A stretch of 23,679 bases of DNA, taken from positions 1-23,679 of IMG/VR virus record IMGVR_UViG_3300034092_001798, one strand, 5' to 3'. Below the pieces are notes generated by a model. That model was not told where the DNA came from. It searched no databases and saw nothing but the letters and a program-made list of their open reading frames with translations. Below, one piece after another: positions 7,845-16,743 of this stretch (position 1 is the first letter of the stretch; each line of letters starts with the position of its first letter). Both the position numbers and the translations under genes were made by a program. Origin of the DNA: a virus.

Positions 7845-8990
7845 ATGTCTAAAAAAAATCATAACTCGATAGAGGAAGATTTAGCTGACTATGTAAACGG
7901 TATATTTAAAAAATCTACTGATAAGGTTGCCTATTTCTTAGACGGTTCAGATTCGAATCCATCTGATATATCAGATTGGGTATCCTCAGGGAATGATATG
8001 TTAGACATTGCTATTTCAAATAGAAAAAACGGTGGTTTTCCTGTAGGGAGAATCACCGAAATTTCGGGAATGGAGGCATCAGGTAAATCATTATTGGCTT
8101 GTCATGCAATGAAATCAACCCAAGAAAAAGGTGGAATAGCTGTTTATATAGATACTGAGAATGCTGCAAGTGAGGAATTCATGAAAGCTATAGGTGTCAA
8201 TGTGTCTAAGATGTTGTATTTATCAATGTATACTGTAGAAGATATATTTGATACTATAGAACAAATGATTATTGAAATCAGGAAAAAAAACCCTGACATA
8301 TTACTTACCATTGTTATCGATTCCATAATGGGAGCAACTACCAAAGCAGAAAAAGCTATTGGATTTGATAAACAAGGTTGGAATACTAGTAAGTCCATAA
8401 TCATATCTCAGGCAATGAGAAAAATTACAAATTATATAGGCAGACACAAAGTATGTCTTATAATTACTAATCAACTTAGAGTAAGATTAGGAGCATTAGG
8501 TGGTGACATATATACAACTTCAGGAGGAAAAGGTATACCGTTCCACTCATCTGTTAGACTAAGACTAGAAGCAGGTAAAAAAGTATCTGTAGAAAAGAAT
8601 GGTAAGAAACATCATATCGGAGTAGAGTCTGTTGCTCATGTGAAGAAGAACAGATTAGGGCCTGCCAATAGAAGTATTAGCTATAAAATCTATTACAATT
8701 CAGGTATGGACAACTATGGTTCATGGTTGGATGAGATGTCTAATAGAAAGATAGTTGATTTAAATGGTGCATGGTATACTTACAGAGTTGTAGATAAAGA
8801 AACAGGAGAGGTACTTGAAGAGATTAAATTCCAATCTAAACAATTTTACGATAAGATTATATCAAATCCAAAATATAAGGAAATTGTTTATAATCATTTA
8901 TGTGATGAAATGATATTCAAGTATAATATAAATGAAGCTTTGGATACCGACACTATAATAATTGAAGAGGATAACGAAGATGATTACTGA
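7845..8990 (+). CDS. uvsX: UvsX/RecA-like recombinase
   Basis: A 381-residue strand-exchange ATPase. Walker A is GMEASGKS at 75-82, preceded by the family's FPVGRITEI; YIDTENA at 101-107 matches the catalytic Glu region, and Walker B is LLTIVIDS at 153-160. The L1/L2 region is represented by the 205-230 stretch with IITNQLRVRLGALGG and TTSGGKGIPFHSS, typical of UvsX rather than cellular RecA. The protein ends in an acidic tail (IIEEDNEDDY), as in UvsX and RecA. Length is close to T4 UvsX (391). It would form filaments on ssDNA together with the gp32-like protein encoded directly upstream and drive recombination-dependent replication. Its last bases overlap the next gene. A UvsY mediator is not visible in the window. 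Confidence 0.92.
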   Translation: MSKKNHNSIEEDLADYVNGIFKKSTDKVAYFLDGSDSNPSDISDWVSSGNDMLDIAISNRKNGGFPVGRITEISGMEASGKSLLACHAMKSTQEKGGIAVYIDTENAASEEFMKAIGVNVSKMLYLSMYTVEDIFDTIEQMIIEIRKKNPDILLTIVIDSIMGATTKAEKAIGFDKQGWNTSKSIIISQAMRKITNYIGRHKVCLIITNQLRVRLGALGGDIYTTSGGKGIPFHSSVRLRLEAGKKVSVEKNGKKHHIGVESVAHVKKNRLGPANRSISYKIYYNSGMDNYGSWLDEMSNRKIVDLNGAWYTYRVVDKETGEVLEEIKFQSKQFYDKIISNPKYKEIVYNHLCDEMIFKYNINEALDTDTIIIEEDNEDDY

Positions 8991-10014
8991 TTCATTTGAG
9001 GAATTTAAAAAGTTTAAGGAGAGTCAATCCTCAGAAAATGTAGTAGAGGATAAGATTTTGATTGTGGACGGCTTGAATGTTTTTATTAGAAATTTTCAAG
9101 CTGTCCCTACATTAAACTATGAAGGAGACCATGTTGGTGGAATACTAGGATTTTTCAGAACTATATATAAAGCAATAGTAGACTATTCTCCAACGTCTAT
9201 ATATGTAGTATTTGATGGAAAAGGTGGAAGTGTTAGAAGAAGACATTTGCATAAAGAATACAAGCAAAAAGTATTAAGTGCGGGTAGTTTCAATAGATTT
9301 GCTGATACTAGAGGAATTCTAAATGAGAATGAATCTAAAAGAATGCAGTTAAATTTATTAGTTAATTCTCTATCAATAATGCCTGTTAAAACAATTATAA
9401 TAGATTGTGTGGAGGCTGATGATGTGATAGCATATCTATGTAAACAGGTTCTTAGTAAGGAATCTTCCAAAATTATTATGAGTTCTGACAGAGACTATTT
9501 GCAGTTAATAGATGAGAAAACTTTTGTATATTCGCATGAGAAGAAACTATTAATATCGGAAGAATCTACTGTATCATTATATGGTTATACTCCATTAAAT
9601 TACTTAACATACAGATGTTTTGTAGGTGATAGGACTGATAACATAGCAGGTGTAAAACAAGTTGGAGAAGTAGGATTGAATAAGCATTTCAATTTAAATA
9701 CAACAGACAAACACATAACTATAGATGATATAGTAGAGCAAAGTAAGATACAGTACAGTGCGAATCCTAAAGCAAAGATATTCGAAAATATAGTAAATCA
9801 GAGTGAGATTGCCTATAGGAATTACGAACTTATGCAATTGCTAACACCCAATATGTCAGGGGATATACAATCTAATATATTAGCAATTTCAAAGAGAGAC
9901 TTACCTGAATTAGAAGTACAGAAGTTACAAACCATTTTTTTCCATATAGAATTATGTAAAAATGAACATGATTTTTTATTTTGGAAAAATTATTTAAAAA
10001 ACTTAAAGAAATGA
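8980..10014 (+). CDS. 5'-3' exonuclease, T4 RNase H/FEN family
   Basis: A TTG at 8962 would open the same frame, but ATG 8980 gives an 11-base overlap with the uvsX stop, typical of this genome, so I choose it (344 residues). The metal-binding acidic residues of the FEN/PIN nuclease fold are in order: ILIVDGLN with D30, VFDGKGG with D79, EADD at 145-148, SSDRDYLQL with D170 and D172, and GDRTDNIAGV with D217 and D220, the last followed by the helix-hairpin-helix type segment KQVGEVG. Basic RRRHLHKEYK at 87-96 is the helical-arch substrate region. In phages of this type the enzyme removes RNA primers and 5' flaps during lagging-strand synthesis. It sits between recombinase and helicase. The helicase gene starts in its stop codon (ATGA). 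Confidence 0.9.
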   Translation: MITDSFEEFKKFKESQSSENVVEDKILIVDGLNVFIRNFQAVPTLNYEGDHVGGILGFFRTIYKAIVDYSPTSIYVVFDGKGGSVRRRHLHKEYKQKVLSAGSFNRFADTRGILNENESKRMQLNLLVNSLSIMPVKTIIIDCVEADDVIAYLCKQVLSKESSKIIMSSDRDYLQLIDEKTFVYSHEKKLLISEESTVSLYGYTPLNYLTYRCFVGDRTDNIAGVKQVGEVGLNKHFNLNTTDKHITIDDIVEQSKIQYSANPKAKIFENIVNQSEIAYRNYELMQLLTPNMSGDIQSNILAISKRDLPELEVQKLQTIFFHIELCKNEHDFLFWKNYLKNLKK

Positions 10015-11375
10015 CAAACATCATAAGTAGTTACGGTAAAGATTTCGAATACAAATTAATTGTATCGTTAATTGATAATACTGCATTCCTAACTCAAATT
10101 TCGGATATATTAAAGCCAACTTATTTTTTTAGCAATGCATCTCAGTGGATTATAAAAAGTACACTAGATTATTATTTTAAATATGGACAATCCCCATCAA
10201 TTACTGTGTTCAGTACTGAATTAGCTAAGTTGCCTGATACTCAAAGTCTACTCAAGCAAGAGATACAAGAGTATTTTAGGAGGGCTGAAATGTATGCTAA
10301 TTCGAATGATTTAAAATATGTACAAGAACAATCTGTAGATTTTTGCAGAAATCAAGAAATTAAAAGAGCAATATTAGAATGTGTAGAATTACTTAATGCT
10401 TCGGATTATGATGGAGTAAAATCTACATTAGATTCTGCATTGAAATCAGGCTACACAAGAGACATAGGTCATATATATAAAGACCAATTTGAAGAAAGAT
10501 ATAGTGAAAATTTTAGAAATACAGTTACTACAGGTTGGGAATGTATTGATGATTTACTTCAAGGTGGTTTAGCATCGGGAGAACTAGGGATAATAATAGC
10601 ACCTGCGGGAGCAGGAAAATCATGGGTACTATCAGCTTTAGGTGCTAATGCATTAATTGCAGGAAAGACCGTAGTACATTATACACTAGAGTTAAATAAA
10701 ATATATACTGCAAGGAGATATGACAGTATTATCACAGGGCTAAACAATTCAAATTTATTACTACATAAGGATAAAGTTGAGGATAAGGTAAAAAATTTAA
10801 AAGGAACTTTAATAGTAGAACAGTTTGCTGCAAAAACTGCTTCGATATTAACTATGAAATCTCATATCGATAGATGCATAGGACAATCAAATACACCTGA
10901 TTTGATAATAGTAGATTATGCTGATTTATTAAAAGGTCATAACAAAGAGTTAAGATTCGAATTAAAACAAATATATGAGGGACTTAGAAGTTTATCAGCA
11001 GAATATAACTGTCCTATATGGACAGCTTCTCAAACAAATAGGTCAAGCCTAGATTCAGAAATTATAGAAGCAGATAAAATATCTGAAGATTATAGTAAGA
11101 TAGCTATTGGTGATTTTATAATGTCATTATCACGAAGAGCTGAAGATAAAGTATTAGGTATTGGAAGATTTCATGTTATTAAAAATAGATTTGGAGCAGA
11201 TGGTGTAACATTTCCGACAAAGTTTGATGCTTCTAATGGTAATATAGAAATATTCAGAGAAAATTCGGGAGATGCTATGAAAATTAAAAAAGACGTATCA
11301 TCTTTAGATAGTTCGAAAAGAGCTGAAGAAAGAGAATCTTTTTACAATATGTTTGCAGAATTCAAAAATTCTTAG
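10011..11375 (+). CDS. Replicative DnaB/gp41-like DNA helicase
   Basis: A TTG at 9981 extends the frame, but ATG 10011 overlaps the exonuclease stop as ATGA, so I take it as start (454 residues). An N-terminal helical domain (about 1-110, like DnaB-N) is joined to a RecA-type ATPase core: TGWECIDDLLQGGL near 174, Walker A APAGAGKS at 197-204, TLEL near 225 (motif H1a), Walker B LIIVDYADLL at 298-307 and TASQTNR at 338-344 (motif H3), then HVIKNRFGADG near 388 with the arginine-finger region. This is the DnaB/gp41 superfamily 4 hexameric helicase that unwinds the fork 5' to 3'. No primase domain is fused and none is encoded nearby, unlike T7 gp4. Followed by a 53-base gap before nrdB. Confidence 0.9.
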   Translation: MTNIISSYGKDFEYKLIVSLIDNTAFLTQISDILKPTYFFSNASQWIIKSTLDYYFKYGQSPSITVFSTELAKLPDTQSLLKQEIQEYFRRAEMYANSNDLKYVQEQSVDFCRNQEIKRAILECVELLNASDYDGVKSTLDSALKSGYTRDIGHIYKDQFEERYSENFRNTVTTGWECIDDLLQGGLASGELGIIIAPAGAGKSWVLSALGANALIAGKTVVHYTLELNKIYTARRYDSIITGLNNSNLLLHKDKVEDKVKNLKGTLIVEQFAAKTASILTMKSHIDRCIGQSNTPDLIIVDYADLLKGHNKELRFELKQIYEGLRSLSAEYNCPIWTASQTNRSSLDSEIIEADKISEDYSKIAIGDFIMSLSRRAEDKVLGIGRFHVIKNRFGADGVTFPTKFDASNGNIEIFRENSGDAMKIKKDVSSLDSSKRAEERESFYNMFAEFKNS

Positions 11376-11428
11376 TGAATATATAATATTTATAGTTGCT
11401 TGAAATCATAACAAGAATAAACATTATC

Positions 11429-12412
11429 ATGAAAAAGAAAAACATATTTGAGAGAAGAGTAAATATTCTTCCATATGAATATCCATCTTTATTAAAATAC
11501 AAAGATGCTATTAGACATTCGTATTGGATTGATACAGAATACAATTTCACTACAGATATAAATGATTACAAAGTTAACATATCTGATGTTGAGAGAAGTA
11601 TCATTAAGAAAACTATGTTAGCTATATCTCAAATAGAGGTTAATGTAAAAACTTTTTGGGCTGACATGTATAAGAGAATGCCCATAACGGAAATTGGTGA
11701 CGTTGGTATGACATTTGCCGAGAGTGAAGTTCGTCATAAAGATGCATATGCAAGACTACTTAGAATACTAGGATTAGAAGATGAGTTTAGAACTGTCGTT
11801 GAAATCCCTGCTATAAGAGATAGGATAGCTTACCTTTCAAAATACTTAGATGGTACTCGTAGTAGAGATGATAAAATGTATACTAAATCTGTATTATTAT
11901 TTTCACTATTTATAGAGCATGTATCATTATTTTCACAATTTTTGATAATGATGTCTTTTAATAAAGAGAGAAACATATTTAAAGGAATTTCAAATGTTGT
12001 AGAAGCTACATCTAAGGAAGAGGATATTCATGGAAACTTTGGTGCTGAAATTATAAATATAGTTAAGGAAGAGAATCCTGAATGGTTTGATGATGAATTT
12101 AATAGTTTGATATACTCTGCATGTCAAAAGGCATACAAATCTGAATGTAAAATATTAGATTGGATTTTTGAAGATGGAGAGTTAGATTTCTTACCAAAGG
12201 AAACTATTAAACATTTTATAATGAATAGATTTAATAATTCTTTGAATAGAATTCAAATGGATAGTATATTTGAGGTTGACAAAGATTTATTAAAAAATGT
12301 TCATTGGTTTGATTTAGAGATTATGTCAACAAAGGAAGGTGATTTCTTTTATAAAAGACAAATAGATTATTCCAAAAAAACAAAATCCATAACTGAAGAC
12401 GATTTATTCTAA
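11429..12412 (+). CDS. nrdB: Class Ia ribonucleotide reductase, small (radical) subunit
   Basis: The frame is open from TTG 11396, but ATG 11429 is followed by the usual NrdB opening (NIFERRVNILPYEYP), giving 327 residues. The di-iron site is complete: E70 or its neighbour in the first helix, SEVRHKDAY with E100 and H103, IEHVSL with E163, and EEDIH with E198 and H201. Y107 takes the place of E. coli Y122 (H-x-x-x-Y), so this is a tyrosyl-radical class Ia enzyme rather than a Tyr-less form. NrdB makes the radical that NrdA uses to reduce ribonucleotides to deoxyribonucleotides for phage DNA synthesis. The C-terminus is short and polar (TKSITEDDLF) and presumably docks to NrdA. nrdB precedes nrdA, the reverse of the E. 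coli order, with 20 bases between them. Confidence 0.93.
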   Translation: MKKKNIFERRVNILPYEYPSLLKYKDAIRHSYWIDTEYNFTTDINDYKVNISDVERSIIKKTMLAISQIEVNVKTFWADMYKRMPITEIGDVGMTFAESEVRHKDAYARLLRILGLEDEFRTVVEIPAIRDRIAYLSKYLDGTRSRDDKMYTKSVLLFSLFIEHVSLFSQFLIMMSFNKERNIFKGISNVVEATSKEEDIHGNFGAEIINIVKEENPEWFDDEFNSLIYSACQKAYKSECKILDWIFEDGELDFLPKETIKHFIMNRFNNSLNRIQMDSIFEVDKDLLKNVHWFDLEIMSTKEGDFFYKRQIDYSKKTKSITEDDLF

Positions 12413-12432
12413 ACTAAACAACTGAAAAAAAA

Positions 12433-14073
12433 ATGAATTATAAAGATTATTATTGGCTTAATGAAGATTCTAGGACATTTTTGTCAAGAGGTTACATATC
12501 AGAATCTGCTGAACAGAGAGTGAGAGAAATTTCAAAAGCAGCTGAAAGTATACTTGAAATAGAAGGATTTGCTGATAAGTTTGAAAACTATATGTCTAAA
12601 GGTTTCTATAGTTTATCGACTCCTGTATGGATTAACTTTGCAAAAGATAAAGGATTACCCATATCATGTTATGGTTCTTATGTGGATGACAGTTTGTTTA
12701 GTATGCTTGAAAGTTCAACAGAGATTGGCATGATGTCTAAGTATGGGGGAGGAACTTCTGCATATTTAGGAAATATTAGACCAAGAGGTTCTGAGATAAG
12801 AACGGGTGGGAAAGCTGACGGGCCTATCCATTACGCTAAACTATATGATACCGCTGTAGATGTTTGTAAACAATCAGAGGCTCGTAGAGGCGCATGTGCA
12901 GTATATCTACCTGTAGAACATAAAGACATACTAGATTTCCTAGATATTGCAACTGAGGGCAATCCTATTCAAAATTTACAATATGGAGTTACCATTGGAG
13001 ACTCTTGGATGGAGGAAATGAAGAATGGAGATTCGGATAAGAGAAAAGTTTGGGCGAAGATAATCCAAAGAAGAGTAGAGCTAGGATACCCATACATAAT
13101 GTTCAGAGATACTTCAAATAGAAACACTCCATATGCTAACATTAAACATAAGTATTCTACAGAGATAGTAGCAAGTAATTTATGTTCCGAAATTCAACTT
13201 CCATCTAATTCAGAAGAATCATTTGTATGTTGCATAGGTTCTATAAATTTGTTACATTGGGAGGAAATTGTAAAGACAGATGCTATAGAAGTGTACGTAC
13301 AATTCTTGAATGCTGTTATAAATGAATTCATACGAAAATCTGAGAATTTAGATGGTATGAAAAGAGCTCATAATTTTGCTAAGAATCATAGAGCTATAGG
13401 GGTAGGTGTTTTAGGATACCATTCATTATTACAATCTAAGTTAGTAGCATTTGAATCATTAGCAGCTAAACAGATTAATCATGCTATATTTAAGAGATTA
13501 AAAGAAAAATGTGATAATGCATCAATGGAGTTGTACGAGAGCAACCCTCAGAAATATAAATGTATTAGAGATAATTATGCTAATACAACTTTGATTGCTA
13601 TAGCTCCTACTAAGTCAACAAGTTTCATATTAGGTCAGGTATCTATGAGTATACAACCTTATAAATCAAATTATTTTGTAAATGATTTAGCTAAAATAAA
13701 AACAGTATACAAGAATCCATATTTAGAAAAAGAATTACAAAAATATGGTTTAGATACTGATGAGATTTGGGATAGCATTATGAAGAAGGATGGTTCTGTT
13801 CAACATTTAGATTTCCCAACTAAAGAAGTTTTTAGAACATTCTCAGAGATAAGTCCTAAAGAAATTGTATTACAAGCTGCTCAAAGACAGAAATATATTG
13901 ACCAAGCACAGAGTTTAAATCTCTCAATAGACCCATCGGTATCTGCTAAGGATATAAATATGTTATATATGTATGCGCATGAGGAGGGTGTTAAAACTTT
14001 GTATTATCAATATAGTAAGAGTTCAGCACAGGAATTTTCTCGAAACATATTAGATTGCAAAAGTTGTGAGTAA
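12433..14073 (+). CDS. nrdA: Class I ribonucleotide reductase, large (catalytic) subunit
   Basis: A 546-residue catalytic subunit, clearly shorter than E. coli NrdA (761). The missing part is the N-terminal ATP-cone: the protein opens almost at once in the barrel domain (YYWLNEDSRTFLSRGYISES). Active-site residues are complete: C79 in ISCYGSYV, ASNLCSEIQLP with N249, C251 (thiyl radical) and E253, C266/C267 in FVCCIGSINL, the radical-transfer pair Y524-Y525 in KTLYYQYS, and the C-terminal redox pair C542/C545 in ILDCKSCE, the site recharged by a thioredoxin or glutaredoxin. Without the ATP-cone the overall-activity dATP brake is expected to be absent, which would favour dNTP overproduction in the infected cell. 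The stop overlaps the GTG start of the next gene. No phage glutaredoxin is seen here. Confidence 0.93.
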   Translation: MNYKDYYWLNEDSRTFLSRGYISESAEQRVREISKAAESILEIEGFADKFENYMSKGFYSLSTPVWINFAKDKGLPISCYGSYVDDSLFSMLESSTEIGMMSKYGGGTSAYLGNIRPRGSEIRTGGKADGPIHYAKLYDTAVDVCKQSEARRGACAVYLPVEHKDILDFLDIATEGNPIQNLQYGVTIGDSWMEEMKNGDSDKRKVWAKIIQRRVELGYPYIMFRDTSNRNTPYANIKHKYSTEIVASNLCSEIQLPSNSEESFVCCIGSINLLHWEEIVKTDAIEVYVQFLNAVINEFIRKSENLDGMKRAHNFAKNHRAIGVGVLGYHSLLQSKLVAFESLAAKQINHAIFKRLKEKCDNASMELYESNPQKYKCIRDNYANTTLIAIAPTKSTSFILGQVSMSIQPYKSNYFVNDLAKIKTVYKNPYLEKELQKYGLDTDEIWDSIMKKDGSVQHLDFPTKEVFRTFSEISPKEIVLQAAQRQKYIDQAQSLNLSIDPSVSAKDINMLYMYAHEEGVKTLYYQYSKSSAQEFSRNILDCKSCE

Positions 14074-14347
14074 AAAAGATAAGGAACTGAGGGAAGAAGA
14101 TATGCTGATAGCTAATAGAGTTCCACCTGGCGATAGGTGGACTCTCATCGACCCTAAACATAACTCAACGTCAGATGATGTAATAGAAGGTCTTGTAGAG
14201 ACCCTTAGCGAGTACATGAGAGCTACTAACTTTAGTGGAGATTATAAGTTATCACCATTAAAAGGAAAATTATATGCAATTCATGAAAATTATGTGGAGA
14301 TTGAGAAACCAAAACCAAAGAAATATGATTTATATGGTGAGTTTTGA
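14066..14347 (+). CDS. Small hypothetical protein between nrdA and polA
   Basis: A 93-residue, charged protein. It starts at GTG 14066 within the last codons of nrdA (overlap of 8 bases, GTGAGTAA), an arrangement also seen with ATG at 19071; an ATG at 14102 would give 81 residues. Visible features are an acidic/basic start (KKDKELREEDM), VPPGDRWTLIDPKHN at 19-33, a helix DVIEGLVETLSEYMRA near 38-53 and a Pro/Lys-rich end with KPKPKKYDLYGEF. No cysteines, so it is not a glutaredoxin. I do not recognise the family. Context suggests a part in nucleotide metabolism or replication, but nothing in the sequence proves it. Confidence 0.55.
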   Translation: MSKKDKELREEDMLIANRVPPGDRWTLIDPKHNSTSDDVIEGLVETLSEYMRATNFSGDYKLSPLKGKLYAIHENYVEIEKPKPKKYDLYGEF

Positions 14348-14366
14348 TTAGTTATAAAAAAAGCAT

Positions 14367-16685
14367 ATGGACAAAATATATAAAACTGTATTTACTAGAG
14401 GTGAATTTTTAGAATTATTTGATTCTATAGAGGCAACTAATATAGTAGCTGTCGATACAGAAACTACAGGTATAGATGTTCATACCGATTCTATAATAGG
14501 GGCATCATTTTCAACTAAAATAGGTAATGGATATTACATACCTACTCAAGTATATGACTCTGAATCTGATAGTTTAAAGGAATGTTATATAGATAGTATA
14601 CCTTCTAAGGATATACTTAAACTAATATTAGAAAAGATAAAGAAAGATAAAAAGAAAGTTGTAATGCACAATGCTTCTTTTGATACTTCAATAATAAATA
14701 ATCAATACGGAATAGATTTGCTTCCTGAATTATGGATGGATACTATGTTAGCAGTTCACACAGTACAAGAAGAGGGTGCATTTTCTTTTGGAACTCCATT
14801 CGGATTGAAATCTATTGCTCAAATGTATCAACAAGAACTAGGATTAAATATAGAAGATGAAGCAAATAAGGAGCAGATTGAATTGAAAGATAGTATCCAT
14901 AAGAATGGAGGTTCAACAACCAAAAATAAATATCAAATCTATAAAGCAGATTTAGACATACTATCTAAATATGCAGCAGCAGATACTGATTTAACTCTTA
15001 GAGTAGCTAATCTTTTTTATGGTAAGTTACATGAGGAGAAACTAGATAAGTTTTTTTTCGAAGATGAAGTAATGCCTGTATATAAGGAAGTTACAATTCC
15101 AATGGAAAGACGTGGAATTCAATTAGATATAGAATTGCTACATAAGACAAAGGATGAAATGTTAAATGTAATAAATGAAAAGAAAAATGAAGTAATATCT
15201 GAATTAAAAATTATTAAAGGAGTAAAAGATTGGATATTTGAGCAATCATATGTGAATAACTTCCCACCAAAAAATAGAGGTGTCTTTGCTAAAATGTTAG
15301 TTAAAAATGCTAATTTAAATTTATCTTTAGATGCTAAAGGAGAAGTAAGATTGCTTAAAAAAGAAATAGAAAAGTTGGAAGATTCTCCGTACAAAAGATT
15401 CTTAATAGACCATACTAGTGACCACGGAGTTCCTGTATCAGAGCTATCTAAAATAAGTTTATTATTATGGATAGATTATAATAGTGGAGATTTAATTAAT
15501 ATACAATCTAAAAAGCATTTATCTGAAATAGCTTTTAACTATTTAGGTTTAAAACCTATATCTAAAACTGACTCAGGAACGTCACAGTTTAATGATATAT
15601 TTATTGAGAGCATAAGTTCAAAGTATACATGGGCTACTAAACTTAGAGTTTACAATAAGTTAGTTAAGATATATTCAACGTATGTAGAAAGATTGTTAGA
15701 GAAGAATAAGAATGGTATATTTTACCCATACTTTAAACAGCATGGTACAGTATCGGGAAGGTATGGGAGTGATTTACAACAGTTACCTAAACCTAAAGAG
15801 GAGGGCGATGATGACCCTATAGTATTAGAATTCAACAATAGGGTAAGGGCATTTTTTAAGGTTAGAGATGGGTATAAGTTCATAGATTCAGATTATGAAT
15901 CATTAGAGCCACATATATTTGCTAGTATATCAAATGATGTTAATTTGCAAGAAATATTTAATAAAGGTCATGATTTTTATAGTACAGTTGCTATACGAAC
16001 TGAAAAGTTAGAAGGTGTATCTGCTGATAAGAATGCTCCTAATTTTCTTAAAAAGATTGATGCTAACAAGAGACAGAAAGCTAAGGCATATGCTTTAGGT
16101 ATTGCTTATGGTATGACAGGATTTGCATTGGCTAAGAGTTTGAATATTAAAAAAGCAGAGGGAGAGGAACTTAGAGATGCTTACTTGGAGGGATTCCCCG
16201 GTGTGGCTGATTGGATTCAAGCCTCAAAAAAAGAATTTGAAAGCACAGGAATGATACGTAACAAATTAGGAAGAGTAAGACATCTATGGAGAGGTAAGAA
16301 AGTATTTGATGAATATGGGGATAAAGTACTAGACTATGACCATAGAGATAAATTAGTAAAAAAATTGGGAGAAGAACGTGCTATATCACTATATAGAGAT
16401 TTAAAGAATGCTTACAACTCAAGTTTAAATTTTCAAATACAATCATTAGCTGCATCTATAGTAAACAGAGCAGCATTGCACATAAACAGAGAATTAAGTA
16501 AGAGAGGTTCTAAAGGACAAGTAATAGCTCAGATACATGACCAATTAATTGTAGAGATTGAACAAGACAGGATAGAAGAGTTTATTCCAATAGTAAAGTA
16601 TATTATGGAAAATACAACTACCCTAGATGGAGTTACATTGAAAGCTCCACCCGAAATAGCTACAAATTTTTTAGATGGTCATTAA
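14367..16685 (+). CDS. polA: Family A DNA polymerase with 3'-5' exonuclease domain
   Basis: A 772-residue replicative polymerase, Klenow-like (no 5'-3' nuclease domain; that activity is the separate gene at 8980). Exonuclease motifs are VDTETTG (D30, E32), HNASFD (N102, D106) and YAAAD (Y202, D206), so proofreading should be intact. Polymerase motifs: TVSGRYGSDLQQLP at 461; motif A DYESLEPH with D509 and E514 but His516 where Pol I has R712; motif B R569, K573 and Y581-G582 in RQKAKAYALGIAYG, with Leu577 at the Pol I F762 position; motif C IHDQ (H724, D725) with Gln for E883. Leu at 762 is one of the known variants in marine phage PolA and has been linked to slower or temperate-like replication. 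It is presumably the main replicase, as no family B polymerase is present. A long insertion-like middle (about 260-420) separates exonuclease and polymerase. Confidence 0.93.
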   Translation: MDKIYKTVFTRGEFLELFDSIEATNIVAVDTETTGIDVHTDSIIGASFSTKIGNGYYIPTQVYDSESDSLKECYIDSIPSKDILKLILEKIKKDKKKVVMHNASFDTSIINNQYGIDLLPELWMDTMLAVHTVQEEGAFSFGTPFGLKSIAQMYQQELGLNIEDEANKEQIELKDSIHKNGGSTTKNKYQIYKADLDILSKYAAADTDLTLRVANLFYGKLHEEKLDKFFFEDEVMPVYKEVTIPMERRGIQLDIELLHKTKDEMLNVINEKKNEVISELKIIKGVKDWIFEQSYVNNFPPKNRGVFAKMLVKNANLNLSLDAKGEVRLLKKEIEKLEDSPYKRFLIDHTSDHGVPVSELSKISLLLWIDYNSGDLINIQSKKHLSEIAFNYLGLKPISKTDSGTSQFNDIFIESISSKYTWATKLRVYNKLVKIYSTYVERLLEKNKNGIFYPYFKQHGTVSGRYGSDLQQLPKPKEEGDDDPIVLEFNNRVRAFFKVRDGYKFIDSDYESLEPHIFASISNDVNLQEIFNKGHDFYSTVAIRTEKLEGVSADKNAPNFLKKIDANKRQKAKAYALGIAYGMTGFALAKSLNIKKAEGEELRDAYLEGFPGVADWIQASKKEFESTGMIRNKLGRVRHLWRGKKVFDEYGDKVLDYDHRDKLVKKLGEERAISLYRDLKNAYNSSLNFQIQSLAASIVNRAALHINRELSKRGSKGQVIAQIHDQLIVEIEQDRIEEFIPIVKYIMENTTTLDGVTLKAPPEIATNFLDGH

Positions 16686-16722
16686 TTTTTTTTTAAAAAT
16701 GGTATTTATCAAAAATTATTAG

Positions 16723-16730
16723 TATATTTG
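16723..16730 (+). promoter_or_regulatory. Bacteroidota-type -7 promoter element, TATATTTG
   Basis: The same octamer as at 5209 (TATATTTG, consensus TAnnTTTG) lies in the 58-base gap between polA and the zinc-ribbon gene, 13 bases before its ATG. A clear -33 TTTG is not visible; a T-run lies at about 16685-16694. It would start the accessory cluster 16744-18514 and perhaps the glycosyltransferases. Confidence 0.4.
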
Positions 16731-16743
16731 TAAAAATTATTCA

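Noticed and set aside
11376-11428. Promoter before nrdB
   Set aside because: The 53-base gap has only a loose match (TAATATTTA) to TAnnTTTG and no -33 element.
5236-16685. The two polymerase genes as fragments of one split polA
   Set aside because: Each carries its own complete set of motifs A, B and C, so they are separate polymerases and not two halves.
16681-16700. T-run after polA as a transcription terminator
   Set aside because: No stable GC-containing hairpin precedes the T-run, and such runs are frequent in this AT-rich DNA.
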